Assembly: GCA_035578175.1 (NCBI GenBank)
Contig: JAQMRL010000016.1
Span: forward strand, 2,295,501 to 2,359,500
Length of the DNA: 64,000 nucleotides
Direction of reading: 5' to 3'
Source: Catonia carolina
Taxonomy: Eukaryota > Arthropoda > Insecta > Hemiptera > Achilidae
A program made the position numbers and the translations under genes. The notes below the pieces were generated by a model. That model was not told where the DNA came from and ran no database searches. It saw nothing but the letters and a program-made list of their open reading frames with translations. Below, in pieces: positions 1 through 11,517 of the stretch; position 1 is the stretch's first letter; each line of letters opens with the position of its first letter.

Positions 1-74
1 ATTAATATTAGGTTTAATGTTAGACTAATGATTTGCATTGGCAAAAGAAAGTTGTGTGAGTGTTTCACACCAGA
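1..74 (+). mobile_element. HINE (Helentron-like) 3' end, cut by window edge
   Basis: This is the terminal part of the family described at 30,392-31,298: the subterminal repeat GGCAAAAGAAAGTTG, then the 3' stem-loop with a 6 bp stem (GTGTGA/TCACAC), then CAGA and a T run. It lies at the position equivalent to the HINE at 28,953-29,751. Confidence 0.75.
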
Positions 75-460
75 TTTTTTACTTTGCTAAGCAAACATAA
101 AGAAATATTACATTAATTTCTATAAATAAACCTTAGAACAAAGTAGATAGGCCTAATGTCTACGTTTATGTAAATAATGACAAACAATTTGTAATTGTTA
201 TTATTAATAATGAATATGTTAGTGATTATTTTAAGGGTAATTAGAGACGGAAGGCGCGTTGGCACGCGTTTACCGCGCGGCGGGCGGCCAACATTGAGCG
301 GTAGTGGACATGAATGAGATGCGTGTGTATTAACAACCATTGAAAAATGTAATGTCGCATCAACTGCATGTTACCGTTGTATCATGTGACACTGTCTGTC
401 TGTACCCAGCCTAATATGTCATTGTTTATGGTTTATATTTTCAACAACACTAACTGTAAT
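75..460. other. Unit 5' flank, no gene recognised
   Basis: This stretch is shared with 29,752-30,140 and 56,986-57,365. It contains a CpG-rich patch at 246-292 inside otherwise A+T-rich DNA, conserved in all three units. A 75-codon open frame on the minus strand is not supported: it differs in length between units and shows no family resemblance. Confidence 0.5.
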
Positions 461-690
461 ATGTTACACTAAAACGATAGTAGAATGACTCGGCATTAGA
501 ACAGCGAGCTTGGAAATGTGTGGCGCGCGCGGCCTATATAAATAATTTCACTAATTCCATCACTACCTCGCCAATTAACGTTTAGCTCTGTTCTTTACTG
601 GAGGAGATCCATTCAAATATTGTGGTCTCTTTCTTGCCAACAAATACGTTTCGTAATAAAGTTGTGTAAATAATTGTGTTAAAAATTAAG
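461..690 (+). promoter_or_regulatory. LTR-like core promoter block, unit 1
   Basis: A GC-rich GCGCGCGCGGCC run is followed directly by TATATAAATA at 535-544. About 30 bp downstream lies a possible start region around 565, and a polyadenylation hexamer AATAAA is at 655-660. TATA box and poly(A) signal within ~120 bp resembles the U3-R part of a retrotransposon LTR, probably a solo one. I could not fix TG/CA ends or a target duplication, so a host promoter remains possible. The block is conserved in units 2 and 3. Confidence 0.5.
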
Positions 691-1242
691 ATCTGCTTAT
701 GGCATTTTTAAATTTCTCAATTGAGTCCCAACTGTATTTTATAAAAGCTGTTTCACCGCATGGTATTTGCACAGCGTTACTGAAACGTGTCATTTAATAA
801 CTTTGCATATTTTATTTTGACAACTAATACTTCACACTTGTGAGTACTGCATTGAGTAAAAACTAGGATAAAACAATGTTCTTGATGTTTTAAAATATTT
901 TCACAGTTGGGAAATGGAACGGCAAGTAATGAAGACTGTAAGTATAAGGAGATTACCAAACAGTAATACCTCCTCTACATTTGTAAATGGAAAAATTTCA
1001 ACTTGCAGACTAGAAAAACATTGTTAGGACTAAGTAATGTGGACGCATGTCACTGCTTACTTGTAAAATGTAAATCATGAACAAATGACAATCAGTTGAT
1101 AGTAACTGGGCACTTACAGTTTCACAAATAGAAGTGTTCAATGTTTAAACAAAATTATATCGTGACAATATCTGAAAGGAAAGAGTGTTGAAGAATTCTC
1201 TAAAAGTACCGACATTTAAAAGGTGTTAATTTAAATAATAAC
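691..1242. other. Intervening block with exon-like stretch, unit 1
   Basis: This is shared with units 2 and 3. Around 893-905 a pyrimidine-rich tract ends in CAG, followed by an open frame of about 40 codons to TAG at 1,024. In unit 1 an upstream in-frame stop breaks the longer frame seen in units 2 and 3. Differences among the three copies are mostly amino-acid changing, so I do not call it a coding exon. Confidence 0.4.
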
Positions 1243-1700
1243 GGGTGTTTTATTGAGGACACAAACCTGATTATAAGAAGATAGAAGTAATACATTGGTA
1301 AATTTTCTGTCTCCTAATCGGTATGTTGGCAACAGTGTACTCAAGGCCAACTACCTAAGACAGTTAAAATGTTCCAGTCTAGCATTAGTGTTGTGACAGC
1401 AGTCGTTTCATTATATTGTGTCAGCAATGGTTGTTTCCAAGGAAAAGATTGTGGCTTTTAACATAGGGTTCCATTCTTAATAATACAGCTGTAGAGTATT
1501 TTATTAATAAAACCATTGCTGACACAATATGATGAAACGACTACTGTCGCCACACTAATGCTTGACTGGAACATTTTAACTGTCTTAGTTAGTTGGCCTT
1601 GAGTGCACTGTTGCCAACATACCGATTGGGGGACAGAAAATTTACCGATTTATTACTTCTATCTTCTTATAATCAGGGTTGTGTCCCTAATAAAACACCC
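1243..1700. mobile_element. Foldback element, 190 bp inverted arms, unit 1
   Basis: The left arm (1,243-1,432) and right arm (1,511-1,700) are imperfect reverse complements over their whole length, around a ~78 bp loop. The ends read GGGTGTTTTATT and its complement. ATAATA at 1,235-1,240 and 1,702-1,707 may be a target duplication. This is the structure of a foldback/MITE DNA transposon. If transcribed, it would form a long hairpin RNA. The same element is in units 2 and 3. Confidence 0.75.
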
Positions 1701-1707
1701 TATAATA

Positions 1708-2386
1708 GTAGTAAATAAAAAATAGGGTTTCTGAGAAATAGAAATATAACGCACAAATGGTTACATGTAGCCTATTGTTGTACGGCTACCTAAAGGAGTC
1801 GGGTATCTAATTAGATGATTGGCTCTTTTTGTAACCATTCTATTCAATCGTGATGAGTGTATTTTTATTATTATATTGAAAATCTCTGTCCTTCTCGTGA
1901 CTTCCATAGCTTGATGTATGTAAGGGAGCACACCGTTTTGGAGTTGAGTCTTTGATCTGGCAGTGAGTCATACTGTGTCAGAGTACGCCTGCCAAGAGAT
2001 CCACTGTAAATTGTAGACACAAATAATCGTTGTTATCTTTGTAAGTAGGACTTAGTTTAAGTAAGTGCTAAATAATCTTGCAATTGGTTAAGTTTACGTC
2101 ATAATTTTATTGTAATTAATTTGTTATTTCTTATAAGTAATTTAATTGTAGGTTTAAAACACTTAAAAATTGTTCTTGTAATTTTTAGTTTGCAATAAAT
2201 AATACTTGTAATTCTTAAACTATATTGTGTTAATTATTTAATTTACCTAGATCACGAAACGGACCTTAGAGATAAGTGTCACAATACATTATTGTCTAAT
2301 GACTGGATGCGTAAGTTCAGTTGAGGCTGTCAACTAAATGCATAATTTGGATTCTGTTATATTGTAATAATCTGTTTCCAGTTTGA
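1708..2386. other. Conserved A+T-rich block, no gene seen
   Basis: Shared with 32,309-32,989 and 58,618-59,300. It holds an AATAAA near 2,203 and no sustained open frame. Part of it could be another solo LTR, but no ends are clear. Confidence 0.4.
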
Positions 2387-2394
2387 CATGTTCA

Positions 2395-2530
2395 TGTGGT
2401 CTTGGGTTCGAATCCCATTCAAGCACAGCATATTTTCATACGTTACAAAAAAATCATTTCATCCTTCACCGTCTGCATTAGCAGTAATTGCAGAGCAGTA
2501 GGACTATAAGCTAAAAGAAAAAAAATTTGC
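2395..2530 (+). mobile_element. SINE-A, 5'-truncated, unit 1
   Basis: It begins within the tRNA-like head. The RNA polymerase III B box GGTTCGAATCC is at 2,405-2,415, followed by the same body as the full copy at 3,231 and an A-rich tail. CATGTTCA flanks it at 2,387-2,394 and 2,531-2,538. Unit 3 (near 59,300) has the uninterrupted site. Confidence 0.8.
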
Positions 2531-2548
2531 CATGTTCAGTCTAGTTTT

Positions 2549-2835
2549 ACTTTTTCTTGCCTATATAAATGTATAGCAAAGAGTATTGCTTTCATGTTGA
2601 TGAGAAATCCAGTTTTCACAAGATATACATGTTTTCAGACCCCCTGAACCCAAAAAAAACATGTTTTTAGCAATTGTTCTGTGTGTAAATAAAATATCTC
2701 AAGAAAGGAACTTTGTACAAAGTTGAAACTTAAAATTTAAGTTAGGTACTACTAGAGGAACCAACACGAACATTATCATCTAAATTGGTTAATCAGAAGT
2801 AGTAGTTTCTTCATGTAATTTTCACTTTTTTTGCG
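2549..2835 (+). mobile_element. HINE 5' fragment, unit 1
   Basis: Starts with the family's 5' terminus (ACTTTTTCTTGCCTATAT) and runs through the conserved CCCCTGAACCC segment, breaking off near 2,835. Shared with units 2 and 3. Confidence 0.75.
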
Positions 2836-3129
2836 ACGATCGCTGCCTGCCGTGACAGACCGTTTTTTGTGTACCCAAATCTTAAGCCATTGAATTATGC
2901 ACAAGATTATACACCCAACAAGAGTGACTCACTTGTCCATTAAAAAGATGGATGGAATAGTGAAGAGAGTAAAGAAGAAGTTTTACGTGGTGTTTACTGT
3001 TTGCAGATCATCTTATGCGCAAAGATAGTGTGAATCTAGCTTGGGGTCGAGAAGTTCCTAAAAATTATGTGAAATGCATAATATGCATTATTCTGTACCA
3101 GTACTGACTTATGCAGTGTGATTTGTTTG
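2836..3129. other. Unclassified stretch before LINE-C
   Basis: Matches 33,433-33,605 and then 35,737-35,845 in unit 2. Unit 2 therefore has about 2.1 kb here that unit 1 lacks. No gene seen. Confidence 0.4.
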
Positions 3130-5640
3130 TTTTTTTGCGCTCTGGAGACTCCAGAAGGAGTATAGGACATGTCAGTTAGAACATCTGAAATACATATAAG
3201 AATCACACAATGTATCACTACTATCAAGAAAGATAGTAGTGAAAGATAGTGCGGCCTATCAAGATAGGCCGCATTGGCGAAGTTGGTAACGTGCTCGCCT
3301 CTCATCATGCGGTCTTGGGTTCGAATCCCATTCAGGCACGGCATTTTTTCATACGTTACATAATATCATTTCATCATTCACCTTCTGCATTAGCAGTAAT
3401 TGCAGAACAGTCGGACGTTTAACCAAAAAAAAAAAAAAAAAAAATATCAAGAAATTCTTGGACGCTATTAAAAGTTTCACTAATCAAGTAATTTTTCAGA
3501 TTCTTTTTAGAGGAATGTAAGTTATGACAACATTTTAAAAATTGGGGTAATTTATTCATGAATTTTCTCCCTGTATAAGTCGGTTTCTGTTCAAACAATT
3601 TTCTGGAATGATTAGCCACATAATAAACATTTCTATTTCTCATGTTATGATTGTGAACATTGAAATTCTGCATAAATATATTTTGCCTAACATACATAAT
3701 CACCTCAAAAATGTAAATAGAGGAAACTGTAAGCAATTTAAGCTCCTTAAATACTGGCCTGCATGAGGTTAGATGGTTAGCTTACATGTAATAGCTTTCT
3801 TTTGAATTTTAAAAACCCTATTCATATTGCCAATGCTAGAATTACCCCATACTAAGATACCATAACAGATATGAGACAGAATGAGGCCATGATAAGCTGC
3901 CATTAGTAATTTTTTATCATTTAATCTGGCAATTTGTTTTAGTGTAAATACCCCAGATGATATTTTACTACAAACTTGATTAGTATAGAAGTGGCAAGAC
4001 AAAAATCTATCAAGAGATACTCCTAGGAACTTCACTGTTTCTACATGCTCTTAACTTTTATCATGAATAAATATATCAACTTCTCTACTTTCTTTAAAGT
4101 TATGTGTATTTTTGAACTGCAAGCACTGACACTTTTTCCCATTAACTGTTAATAACATTTGATTCAAGAACTGTACTACGGACTCTATGTTAACATGTGT
4201 ATTTACTTCAAGAGCATCTACCAGTAAACTGTTACTGATAACTGAAGTATTATCAGCAAACAACAAAGCTCTGCCATTATGTATGACTTCTGGTAGTCTA
4301 TTAATGTACAATAGAATCAGAATTGTACCTAAAACTAACCCTTGTGGAACGCCTGCTTTGACTTCAAGCTTTCCAGATACAACCTTTGTAATTTTCCTCT
4401 AACAACCCTTGTTAACTCCACACACTGCAATCTATTAATAAGGTAAGATTGAAACCATTTCAATTCTACATCCTTAATGCATAATGACTCTTAATTTTTT
4501 CAATAAAACACAATTTAATGTTTTCGATCAACACAATCGAAAGCTTTACTCAGATCCACAAACACTGCCAATGCTTTCTCCGTGGCATCCAATATATCAA
4601 CTACTTGCTCCACAAGTGAAACAATTGCAGTTTTAGTTAATCTACCTTTTTGAAAACCATTCTGATCTTCTGAGATGATAAGGTTCAGTCAAGAAACTGA
4701 TTAACCTAGTATATACTACCTTTTCAAAAATTTTACTGATTGTGTTTAAGATACTTATGGGCCTAAAATTTTCAACTAACAGGCTATCTCCATTCTTAAA
4801 TATAGGCAATATTTTAGCCTCCTTCAGTTTGTTTGGAAGTATACATACCTGCTTCGAGTGAGAAGGTAATCAAATGAAGGAGAGGAGTAATTAAAAGATG
4901 TTTACATTCTTTAACAATTATACTAGGAATCCCATTTAACTCGCATGTTTTCTTACTTTTCAAACTATCAATAACTGATTCTATTTCCTCACTTGAAACT
5001 AGGCTAAATAGGAATCGATTTACTACCTTGTTACCTTTTGGATCCTAACATCCCACTGTTTCCATAATCTGTTGTTTAAGTTTTAAATCTACTTCCTGAT
5101 AATATTTGTTAAAATAATTAGGCCTACAAATTTCTGCACCGTTCTCAATAAGTTCATTGTTTTTGTTAACAATATTTGGTATGTCAGTATAACTTTTGTT
5201 GCTAACTACATCTCGATTCTTATTTATTATTTCCCATATTGCTGAGCTTAAATTTGATGATTTATGAAGGATTTCAGCAGTTGTTTTGCATTAAGCTCCC
5301 TGGACTTCTCTGGCATAATGTTTTTTAATAGTTTTGTACCTTTGTTCGCTAAATGTAGTCCTATGTGTTAGAAAATCAGAGAATACATCTCTGACTTCGG
5401 ACGACATTTTCAAAATTTCCCCTGTGACTCTTTCATCTGTTACACTGACAATATTTTTTACATCTTTCTTTTTAATTGGACAACTATTATTATAATGAAA
5501 TTTTAATGTTTCAATAAAATTATGATATTTCTAATTATTGTCGAAAGAATTGAAAACAGTTCCAATCCTCTTTGGATAAACTGTGTAACAAACAATTATT
5601 ATTCCCTTGGTTGAAGCTTTTACTTATTTCCCGTGATTGC
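3130..5640 (-). pseudogene. LINE-C non-LTR retrotransposon remnant, unit 1
   Basis: Minus-strand reverse transcriptase remains, broken by stops and frameshifts. In element order: linker region (5,600-5,050), RT fingers and palm (about 5,000-4,300), palm motif FADN at about 4,262 where FADD is expected, then KFLGVSLD and the C-terminal region (4,035-3,769 and 3,736-3,450). The endonuclease domain is missing, so it is 5'-truncated. The 3' end carries a small palindrome of the form GGAGACTCC near 3,130-3,165. The RT is CR1/L2/Kiri-like by eye. A SINE-A is nested in its 3' part. It cannot be active. Confidence 0.8.
3231..3444 (+). mobile_element. SINE-A, full-length tRNA-derived SINE
   Basis: The polymerase III A box TGGCGAAGTTGG is at 3,275-3,286 and the B box GGTTCGAATCC at 3,318-3,328. 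A ~75 bp non-tRNA body follows, then an A-run of ~20. TATCAAGAA flanks it at 3,222-3,230 and 3,445-3,453. The corresponding place in unit 2 (near 35,925) has no SINE. It is not a functional tRNA gene, because the head does not fold as a clean cloverleaf and a poly(A) tail follows. Confidence 0.85.
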
Positions 5641-5684
5641 TGTAATTGCTCGTTGTATATAATTTAATTCTTTTGTTGTATCTA

Positions 5685-7165
5685 TTTTATAATTTTAACC
5701 GATGCAAATAAAAGTTTTAAAAACCTATCAACACCGTGTAGTTGCCCTATCTAGCGCCAGCAGCAGTTCTTTAATTTGCAAAATGGACTCTCCGTTTAAG
5801 GTGGGAAAGAAGTGATCGTGTGTTAGTAAATAAACTAGGAGAAAACAATTAGTACTAATAAACAGTAATAGGTTATTATAGAAAATTGGATAGTGGATTC
5901 AAGAATCTGCAGTCAACCAAACTAACTGACTGGTAAATTACCTATTTTTGTTTTATTCACTAGATGAAGTGTATTAAATCTTTTCAGGTTATGTGTGAGA
6001 AGCGAACTTATTGTGAACACGGTTAAATGAAAAGTGTATTAGAGAATGTGTATTCGCTTATACTAATAAAGAGTACTGGGCACTGCAGATTTAATTAGAG
6101 ACGGTTTTGTGTTCAGTTGTGAAAATTATTCGGTCAGTGTTTACAAGATCCAAACTAGTTTCATTTTTCCTTGGGTCATGCCCTTGCAACGTGGTCCAGA
6201 AATGCTGAATCTAGTTACTTGATTATTTTAAATATTGGTGATCGTTTAATGAACGATTCTGCATGTTATAATGACTTTTGCTTTAACCGACTTATTTCGA
6301 CAAGGTCAGACGGTTTTACAACCTTGTAGCTTCAAGGAAACATGATAGTACACGAGGTTCTATTAATCTTAATTAATATTTAATCGTTACAGCCAAAACC
6401 AACTTATAAATTTGTACCGAAGATTAAGTTGTAAGGTGTAAAACATAACGTCAAACTTCGGAATCAAAATGTTTCTAAAGTCGGTTTTTTAAAAAAGTTC
6501 AGAGGTTTAAAATACCCATTGTTTAACAAGCAAATTCTTGCCTTCCCAAATAATATTTTGAAAGATGCCCGTGACATAATGGAGCAATTTGTTGAAGATA
6601 AATGTGTCATAGTTTGTAAAGAAAGGTAGCCAGAATAAATTTGATGTATTAAACTTAAGTCCAAGCAGTTAAATGGTTCATGTAAATAAATCTATTAGGC
6701 ATTTTCTGTAGCATAGTCTTATGCTGTTTCTGATTACAGGTGAAAATGATTGGCTAGAAGTAACCATTGATATGAAAATATGTCCACATTGGTACATGCA
6801 TGTATAGTGAATGTACATTGTATTTCAGTTGGACCTAATGTTATTCTTTTCTTGTGCGCAGGCAGCTTTGAAGTACACCACAACACAAATTACTTGAGAC
6901 ACCATCCTGTGCTGGGACTGAATCTTAAATATCATTGGAAAAGGAAGTCTCATCAACAATTCAGTATCCAAGAAAACTAGCCAATTAAGTGAATTTCATT
7001 AAAGGTATATTAGTTTTGTATCATTAAAATTGAAGTTTTGTGAAATTCATTGTAATTATTTCGGTTTAATGTTCTTCTAAAGAGGAAAATTTAAAAAGGA
7101 ATTTATGCATACAGAATTAATGGTATTTGTGACTGTCCATGGGAAAAGGGACCCAAGTCAAAAGT
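5685..7165 (+). repeat. Q block, copy Q1 (unit 1)
   Basis: One of five related blocks, beginning after LINE-C. The ~300 bp core at about 6,700-6,990 is almost the same in all five copies, while flanks diverge more. The core includes acceptor-like tracts ending in CAG (6,729-6,739 and about 6,830). A short exon-like open stretch with CVIVCKE near 6,600-6,625 is followed by GTAGCC. These may be remnants of exons or of an unknown transposon. No product recognised. Confidence 0.5.
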
Positions 7166-7169
7166 AAGG

Positions 7170-7697
7170 TTATGAGTGATTCTTGCTGACAATTTAATGC
7201 TGAAACAGTTATATTTACAATTGCGGCTTTAATATGCATTTTAGAGCAAAATTGAATGTAATACAAGTTGTAGAGAATTTAAAAAACTACAACTTTTATT
7301 TTAACGCTTATTTTAGCGGTAATTAGCGATTTTCTGTTGTTTTTTCTCACAAAAATATGTGAAAAAATCGATTTTGTTAAGATTGCAGCTATAGAATGCA
7401 TTTTACGACAAAAGTGTTTATTATAATCTAATTTATAAGAAAATTAAAAGATCTATAACATTTATTTAGAGCATTTTTCTCTACAGAGCCTAGTTTAGCG
7501 TAAAAGAGTGCTTTTTCGTATTTTTAAGCCAAACTAAGGTTGATTTTCATTTTGCGTCTTTCACTTATGATTGAAATAAGGTTATGTTTATTGAGGTTAG
7601 TTTTTTGTGTATTTCTAATGTTTTATTACTAATGTTAGGTTATATTGTTAATTTTTTGCTTTGGCAAGAGAAAGTTGTGTGAGTGTTTTACACCAGA
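7170..7697 (+). mobile_element. HINE 3' fragment, unit 1
   Basis: Contains the internal repeat pair, the subterminal GGCAAGAGAAAGTTG and the terminal stem-loop ending CACCAGA. The 5' half is missing. Shared at 39,560-40,073 and 63,310-63,816. Confidence 0.75.
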
Positions 7698-8096
7698 TTT
7701 TTTCATCGTTGTTTATAAAAAAAATTACAGAATTTTTAAAAAAATGTTAAGGAACACTAATTGTGAAATTGCAATGAAAGTGAGTTAATATTTCATGAGT
7801 GATGATATTGTTCAATTGGTGTTTACTCTCCTTGTCTGTCAGATGTCATCTCTTACTGATGTAACATTGTGTGCTGAATCATGTGATCTCTTCAAATAAT
7901 TCATATCTCAAATAGTTAACATTGTGTAACAGATTTATATGAGGTCATGTCAAATGTAAAAATTCACAAACAGACAAAGAATTGAAAAATTTTATTGTAA
8001 TTTAACATACAATAAGATACGTTACAATTTTGTTTTTTTATTTTAACAAATTGCATTTGTATTTGAATTAATACTAAGGAAACTAATCTAAAAAAA
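7698..8096. other. Spacer between two inverted HINE 3' ends
   Basis: About 400 bp with no gene, shared with 40,074-40,484. It is flanked by HINE 3' ends in opposite orientation. Confidence 0.4.
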
Positions 8097-8338
8097 TCTG
8101 ATGTGAACCACTCACACAAATCTCTCTTGCCAATGCAAGTAATTAACAATAAACCTAACATTAGTAATAAAACATTAGACATTAATAAAAACCTAACCTC
8201 AATAAACGAAACCTAATTTTAATCATGAGTGAAATACGTTAAATGAAAATTAACTTCAGTTTGGCTTTTAAAAATTAAGAAAATCACTCTTTCAAGCTAA
8301 ACTAGGCTCTGTAGAGAAAAATGCTCTCAATAAAAGTT
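8097..8338 (-). mobile_element. HINE 3' fragment, reverse, unit 1
   Basis: Reverse-oriented terminus (TCTGATGTGAACCACTCAC), then the subterminal repeat, ending near 8,338 at the segment equivalent to the internal CTCTGTAGAG region. Shared at 40,485-40,727. Confidence 0.7.
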
Positions 8339-8680
8339 GAGCTGAGCCCCCAACTGGCGGCTTCGGCTCCTTTCGCCCACGATAGCTCCAGGTTTGTTTC
8401 ACTTTCAATTCAACTGCACTCTACTTTTATAAAACGACGTATCCAAACAAATCGAGTACTAAAATCCTAATCTATTCTACTTTAATGGTGGACCCGTGCA
8501 AACTAGGCTTAATGTTGTTGTGAAAATTATTGGTACGCTTAAGTTCACTTGTAAGATGCTTCAAATCATACTTTAATAAAAACCGAATAATGTGAGATTT
8601 TTTAGGATGTAACATTGGGTGAAGTTATTTGTACTTATTTCCACTGACTGTTGTCAAATATTTTGTTTTATAAAATTTAA
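8339..8680. other. Unclassified stretch, possible dead coding remnant
   Basis: Shared with 40,728-41,085. In unit 2 the minus strand has a 62-codon open frame (41,004-40,816) that is broken by stops here. It may be a decayed transposon fragment; no family recognised. Confidence 0.35.
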
Positions 8681-10590
8681 TTCCTTCTAGTTCAATTGTA
8701 TTTTTAACCAATGCAAATAAAGTATTTTTAAACGTATCAACACATACAGTTGCACTATCTAGCGACAGTTTTCCATTTACAAAACTTGATGCCTTTCATT
8801 TCATGGTGGGAAAAGAAGTTGATTGTGTGTTAGTAAATAAACTGCAGTCCAGCCTCTCTTAGTTTGCTCCTACTGTGAACAAATAATGATGTCACTGAGC
8901 ATGCACATTGTATCAAAATGTGTGCACACTAATTAAAAAGTAACAACAAAATACTTTTAAAAGTATTTAAATACAAAATACTTCTTAAAGTATTTTTATA
9001 AATGAAATTGTTAAGCCTACATCATATCATGAATGATGTTTTTAGTACTTTAAGTACTTATAATTTAAAAAAAAGGTAACTTAATAGGAATACGACATAC
9101 ATAAAGTCGCAGGCTCTAGCGTGGACCCTGTAGGAGGTGGTTTTTGTTTGTCGACAGTAGGAGCAAACTAAGAACGGCTGGACTTTAGGAGAAAACAATT
9201 AGTACTATTAAATAGTAATAGGTTATTATAGAAAATTGGATCGTGGATTCAAGAATCTGCAGTCGACCAAACTAACTGATTGGTAAATTATGTTTTTGTT
9301 TTATTCATTAGATGAAGTGTATTAAAATCTTTGCAGGTTATGTGTGAGAAGCGAAACTTATCGTAAACACGGTTAAATGAAAAGTTTAATAGAGAATGTG
9401 TATTTATTCTGATCAAGTGTAATCAAGTGGGCACTGGAGATTTAATTAGAGACGTTTTAGTGATCAGTTGTGAAAACGATTCGGTCAGTGTTTAATAAAA
9501 TTTGGCTCTGACGGACATTTTTGTTTAACGAGGTCAGATGGTTTTTAAAACTTTGCGAGCTTCATGAAAACATCATTATTGTATCCGAGGTTCTATTAAT
9601 CTGTGAAAGGAAAACCCAACTTATTTATGTGTACCGAAGATTAACTTTGAGGGGTAAATCATAACCTCAAACTTTGAAAATGAAAAGGTTCCTAAAATTG
9701 GTTTTCAAAAAGTTCAAACACATAAAATAATCACCCGTTGTTTAACAAGCAACATCTTCTCTTCCCAAGTAATATTTGGGAAGATGCCCGTCACTTAACT
9801 TTGCAATTTGTTGAAAATAAATATGGCACTTTGTAAAGAAAGAAGCTAGTATATGTCCAAGCAGTTAAATGATTCTTGTAAAGAAATCTATTAGGCATTT
9901 TCTGTAGCATTGTCTTGTGCTGTTGCTGATTACAGGTGAAAATGATTGGCTAGAAGTAACCATTGATATGAAAATATGTCCACATTGGTACATGCATGTA
10001 TGGTGAATGTACATTGTATTTCAGTTGGACCTAATGTTATTCTTTTCGTGGCACTTTTCTTCAAGGCACAGGCAGCCTTGAAGTACGCCACAACATAAAT
10101 TACTTGAGATACCATCCTGTGCTGGGACTGAATCTTAAATATCATTGGAAAAGGAAGTCTCATTGACAATTCAGTATCCAAGAAAACTAGCCAATTTAGT
10201 GAATTTTCATTAAAGGTGTGTTTCTTTTATTTCATTAAATTTAAATTCTGGAAATTCATTATAATTATTTCTGTTTAGATATTTTTCAAAAGTGTAAAAT
10301 TTTGATACTACTTTATGTGAACAGAATTAATAGTATATATTATGGGCATTCGATTAAGAAGGTTCATGTTGTAACCAGATGATGGATTGTTGCAGTGTTG
10401 CCACCTGTTTGAAGCAGAATAGTGTGTGTCTGTTACATTGGTAAGAGTGTGCAATGTCCGTGTCAAACATAATAGTAACCTGAGTTTGAAGCTCAATTGT
10501 TAAAAGAATATGGCATCCATTGTAACGCACTATATGTCAAATTAATGCTGGTTTAATTGCGTGGAACGGTGAAAAGTTGAAATTTTTGTC
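8681..10590 (+). repeat. Q block, copy Q2 (unit 1), with nested MITE
   Basis: Second Q copy, diverged from Q1 but nearly identical over the core 9,888-10,215. It is interrupted at 8,845-9,185 by a MITE that the unit 2 equivalent at ~41,240 lacks. Confidence 0.5.
8845..9185. mobile_element. MITE with ~28 bp terminal inverted repeats
   Basis: The left end reads CAGTCCAGCCTCTCTTAG and continues CTCCTA. The right end is the near reverse complement (GGCTGGACTT). The interior has palindromic AAGTATTTAAATAC-type sequence and no open frame. The empty site is in unit 2 at about 41,230-41,242. The target duplication is not clear. A second copy lies at 59,636-59,978. The superfamily is undetermined; hAT is one possibility. 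Confidence 0.65.
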
Positions 10591-10599
10591 TATAGTTTT

Positions 10600-11517
10600 A
10601 CTTTCTCTTGACTATATGAATGTATAGGAAGGATAGTATTGTTTTTACGTCAATTTTTCAAAATTGAGTTTTCACCGGATCTACATGTTGTCAGACCCCC
10701 TGAACCCAAAAAATATGTTTTTAGCGATTGGTCTGTAAGTGTGTGTGTGTGTGTGTGTGTATACAGAATATCTTAAGAACGGAACATCGTACAAACTTGA
10801 AACTTGAAACTTAAGTTACATACCACTACCGGACCCGACAAGATCATTTTCATTGAATACCGGTCAACCGGAAGTAGTAGTTTATTCGTGTAATTTTTCT
10901 CTTTTTTGTGATTTTCTCAAAAACCAGTCCTATAATTTTTTTTAAAAATCGCCTGGTTTACTAAATTTTTTATGCTGTACAAGAAAGGTAGGCACCATGT
11001 TTGCTAAAATTCTTGGTGAGGCTGTTTTTGCGTAAAAAATTGTTTTTTTTAGGATTACGACTTTGTTATGCATGTTATCGCCACAATAAAAGTTGTAAAA
11101 ATTTCAAGTCCTACAACTTTTAATACAAACATTTTTTTGTAAAACGCTTAGTTTAGCGGTAATTAGCGATTTTCTGTTTTTTCTCACAAAAGTGTGTGAA
11201 AAATCAATTTATTTTATGATTTCGGCCTTCGTATGCATTTTACGACAAAAGTGTATTTATAGGAAAATATAAGATCTACAACTTTTAATTAAAACATTTT
11301 TCTCTACAGAACCTACTTTAGCGTGAAAGAGTAATTTTCCGTATTTTTAACCCAAACTAAGGTTGATTTACACTTTGCGTCTTTCACTCATGATTAAAAT
11401 AAGGTTGTTGTTTGAGGTTAGTTTTTTGATTATTTCTAGAGTTTTATTACTAATGTTAGGTTTATTGTTAATTATTTGCACTGGCAAGAGAAAATTGTGT
11501 GAGTGTTTCACACCAGA
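10600..11517 (+). mobile_element. HINE, complete, unit 1
   Basis: Both termini are present: 5' ACTTTCTCTTGACTATATG and 3' stem-loop ending CACCAGA before a T run. A (GT)n microsatellite sits at 10,739-10,760. Orthologous to 42,627-43,534. Confidence 0.85.

Noticed and set aside
3250..3344. Possible tRNA gene (A and B boxes)
   Set aside because: It is the head of a SINE: it has a non-tRNA body, an A-run and target duplications, and no clean cloverleaf.
10739..10762. GT microsatellites as independent features
   Set aside because: They occur at the same internal site of many HINE copies, so they belong to the element.
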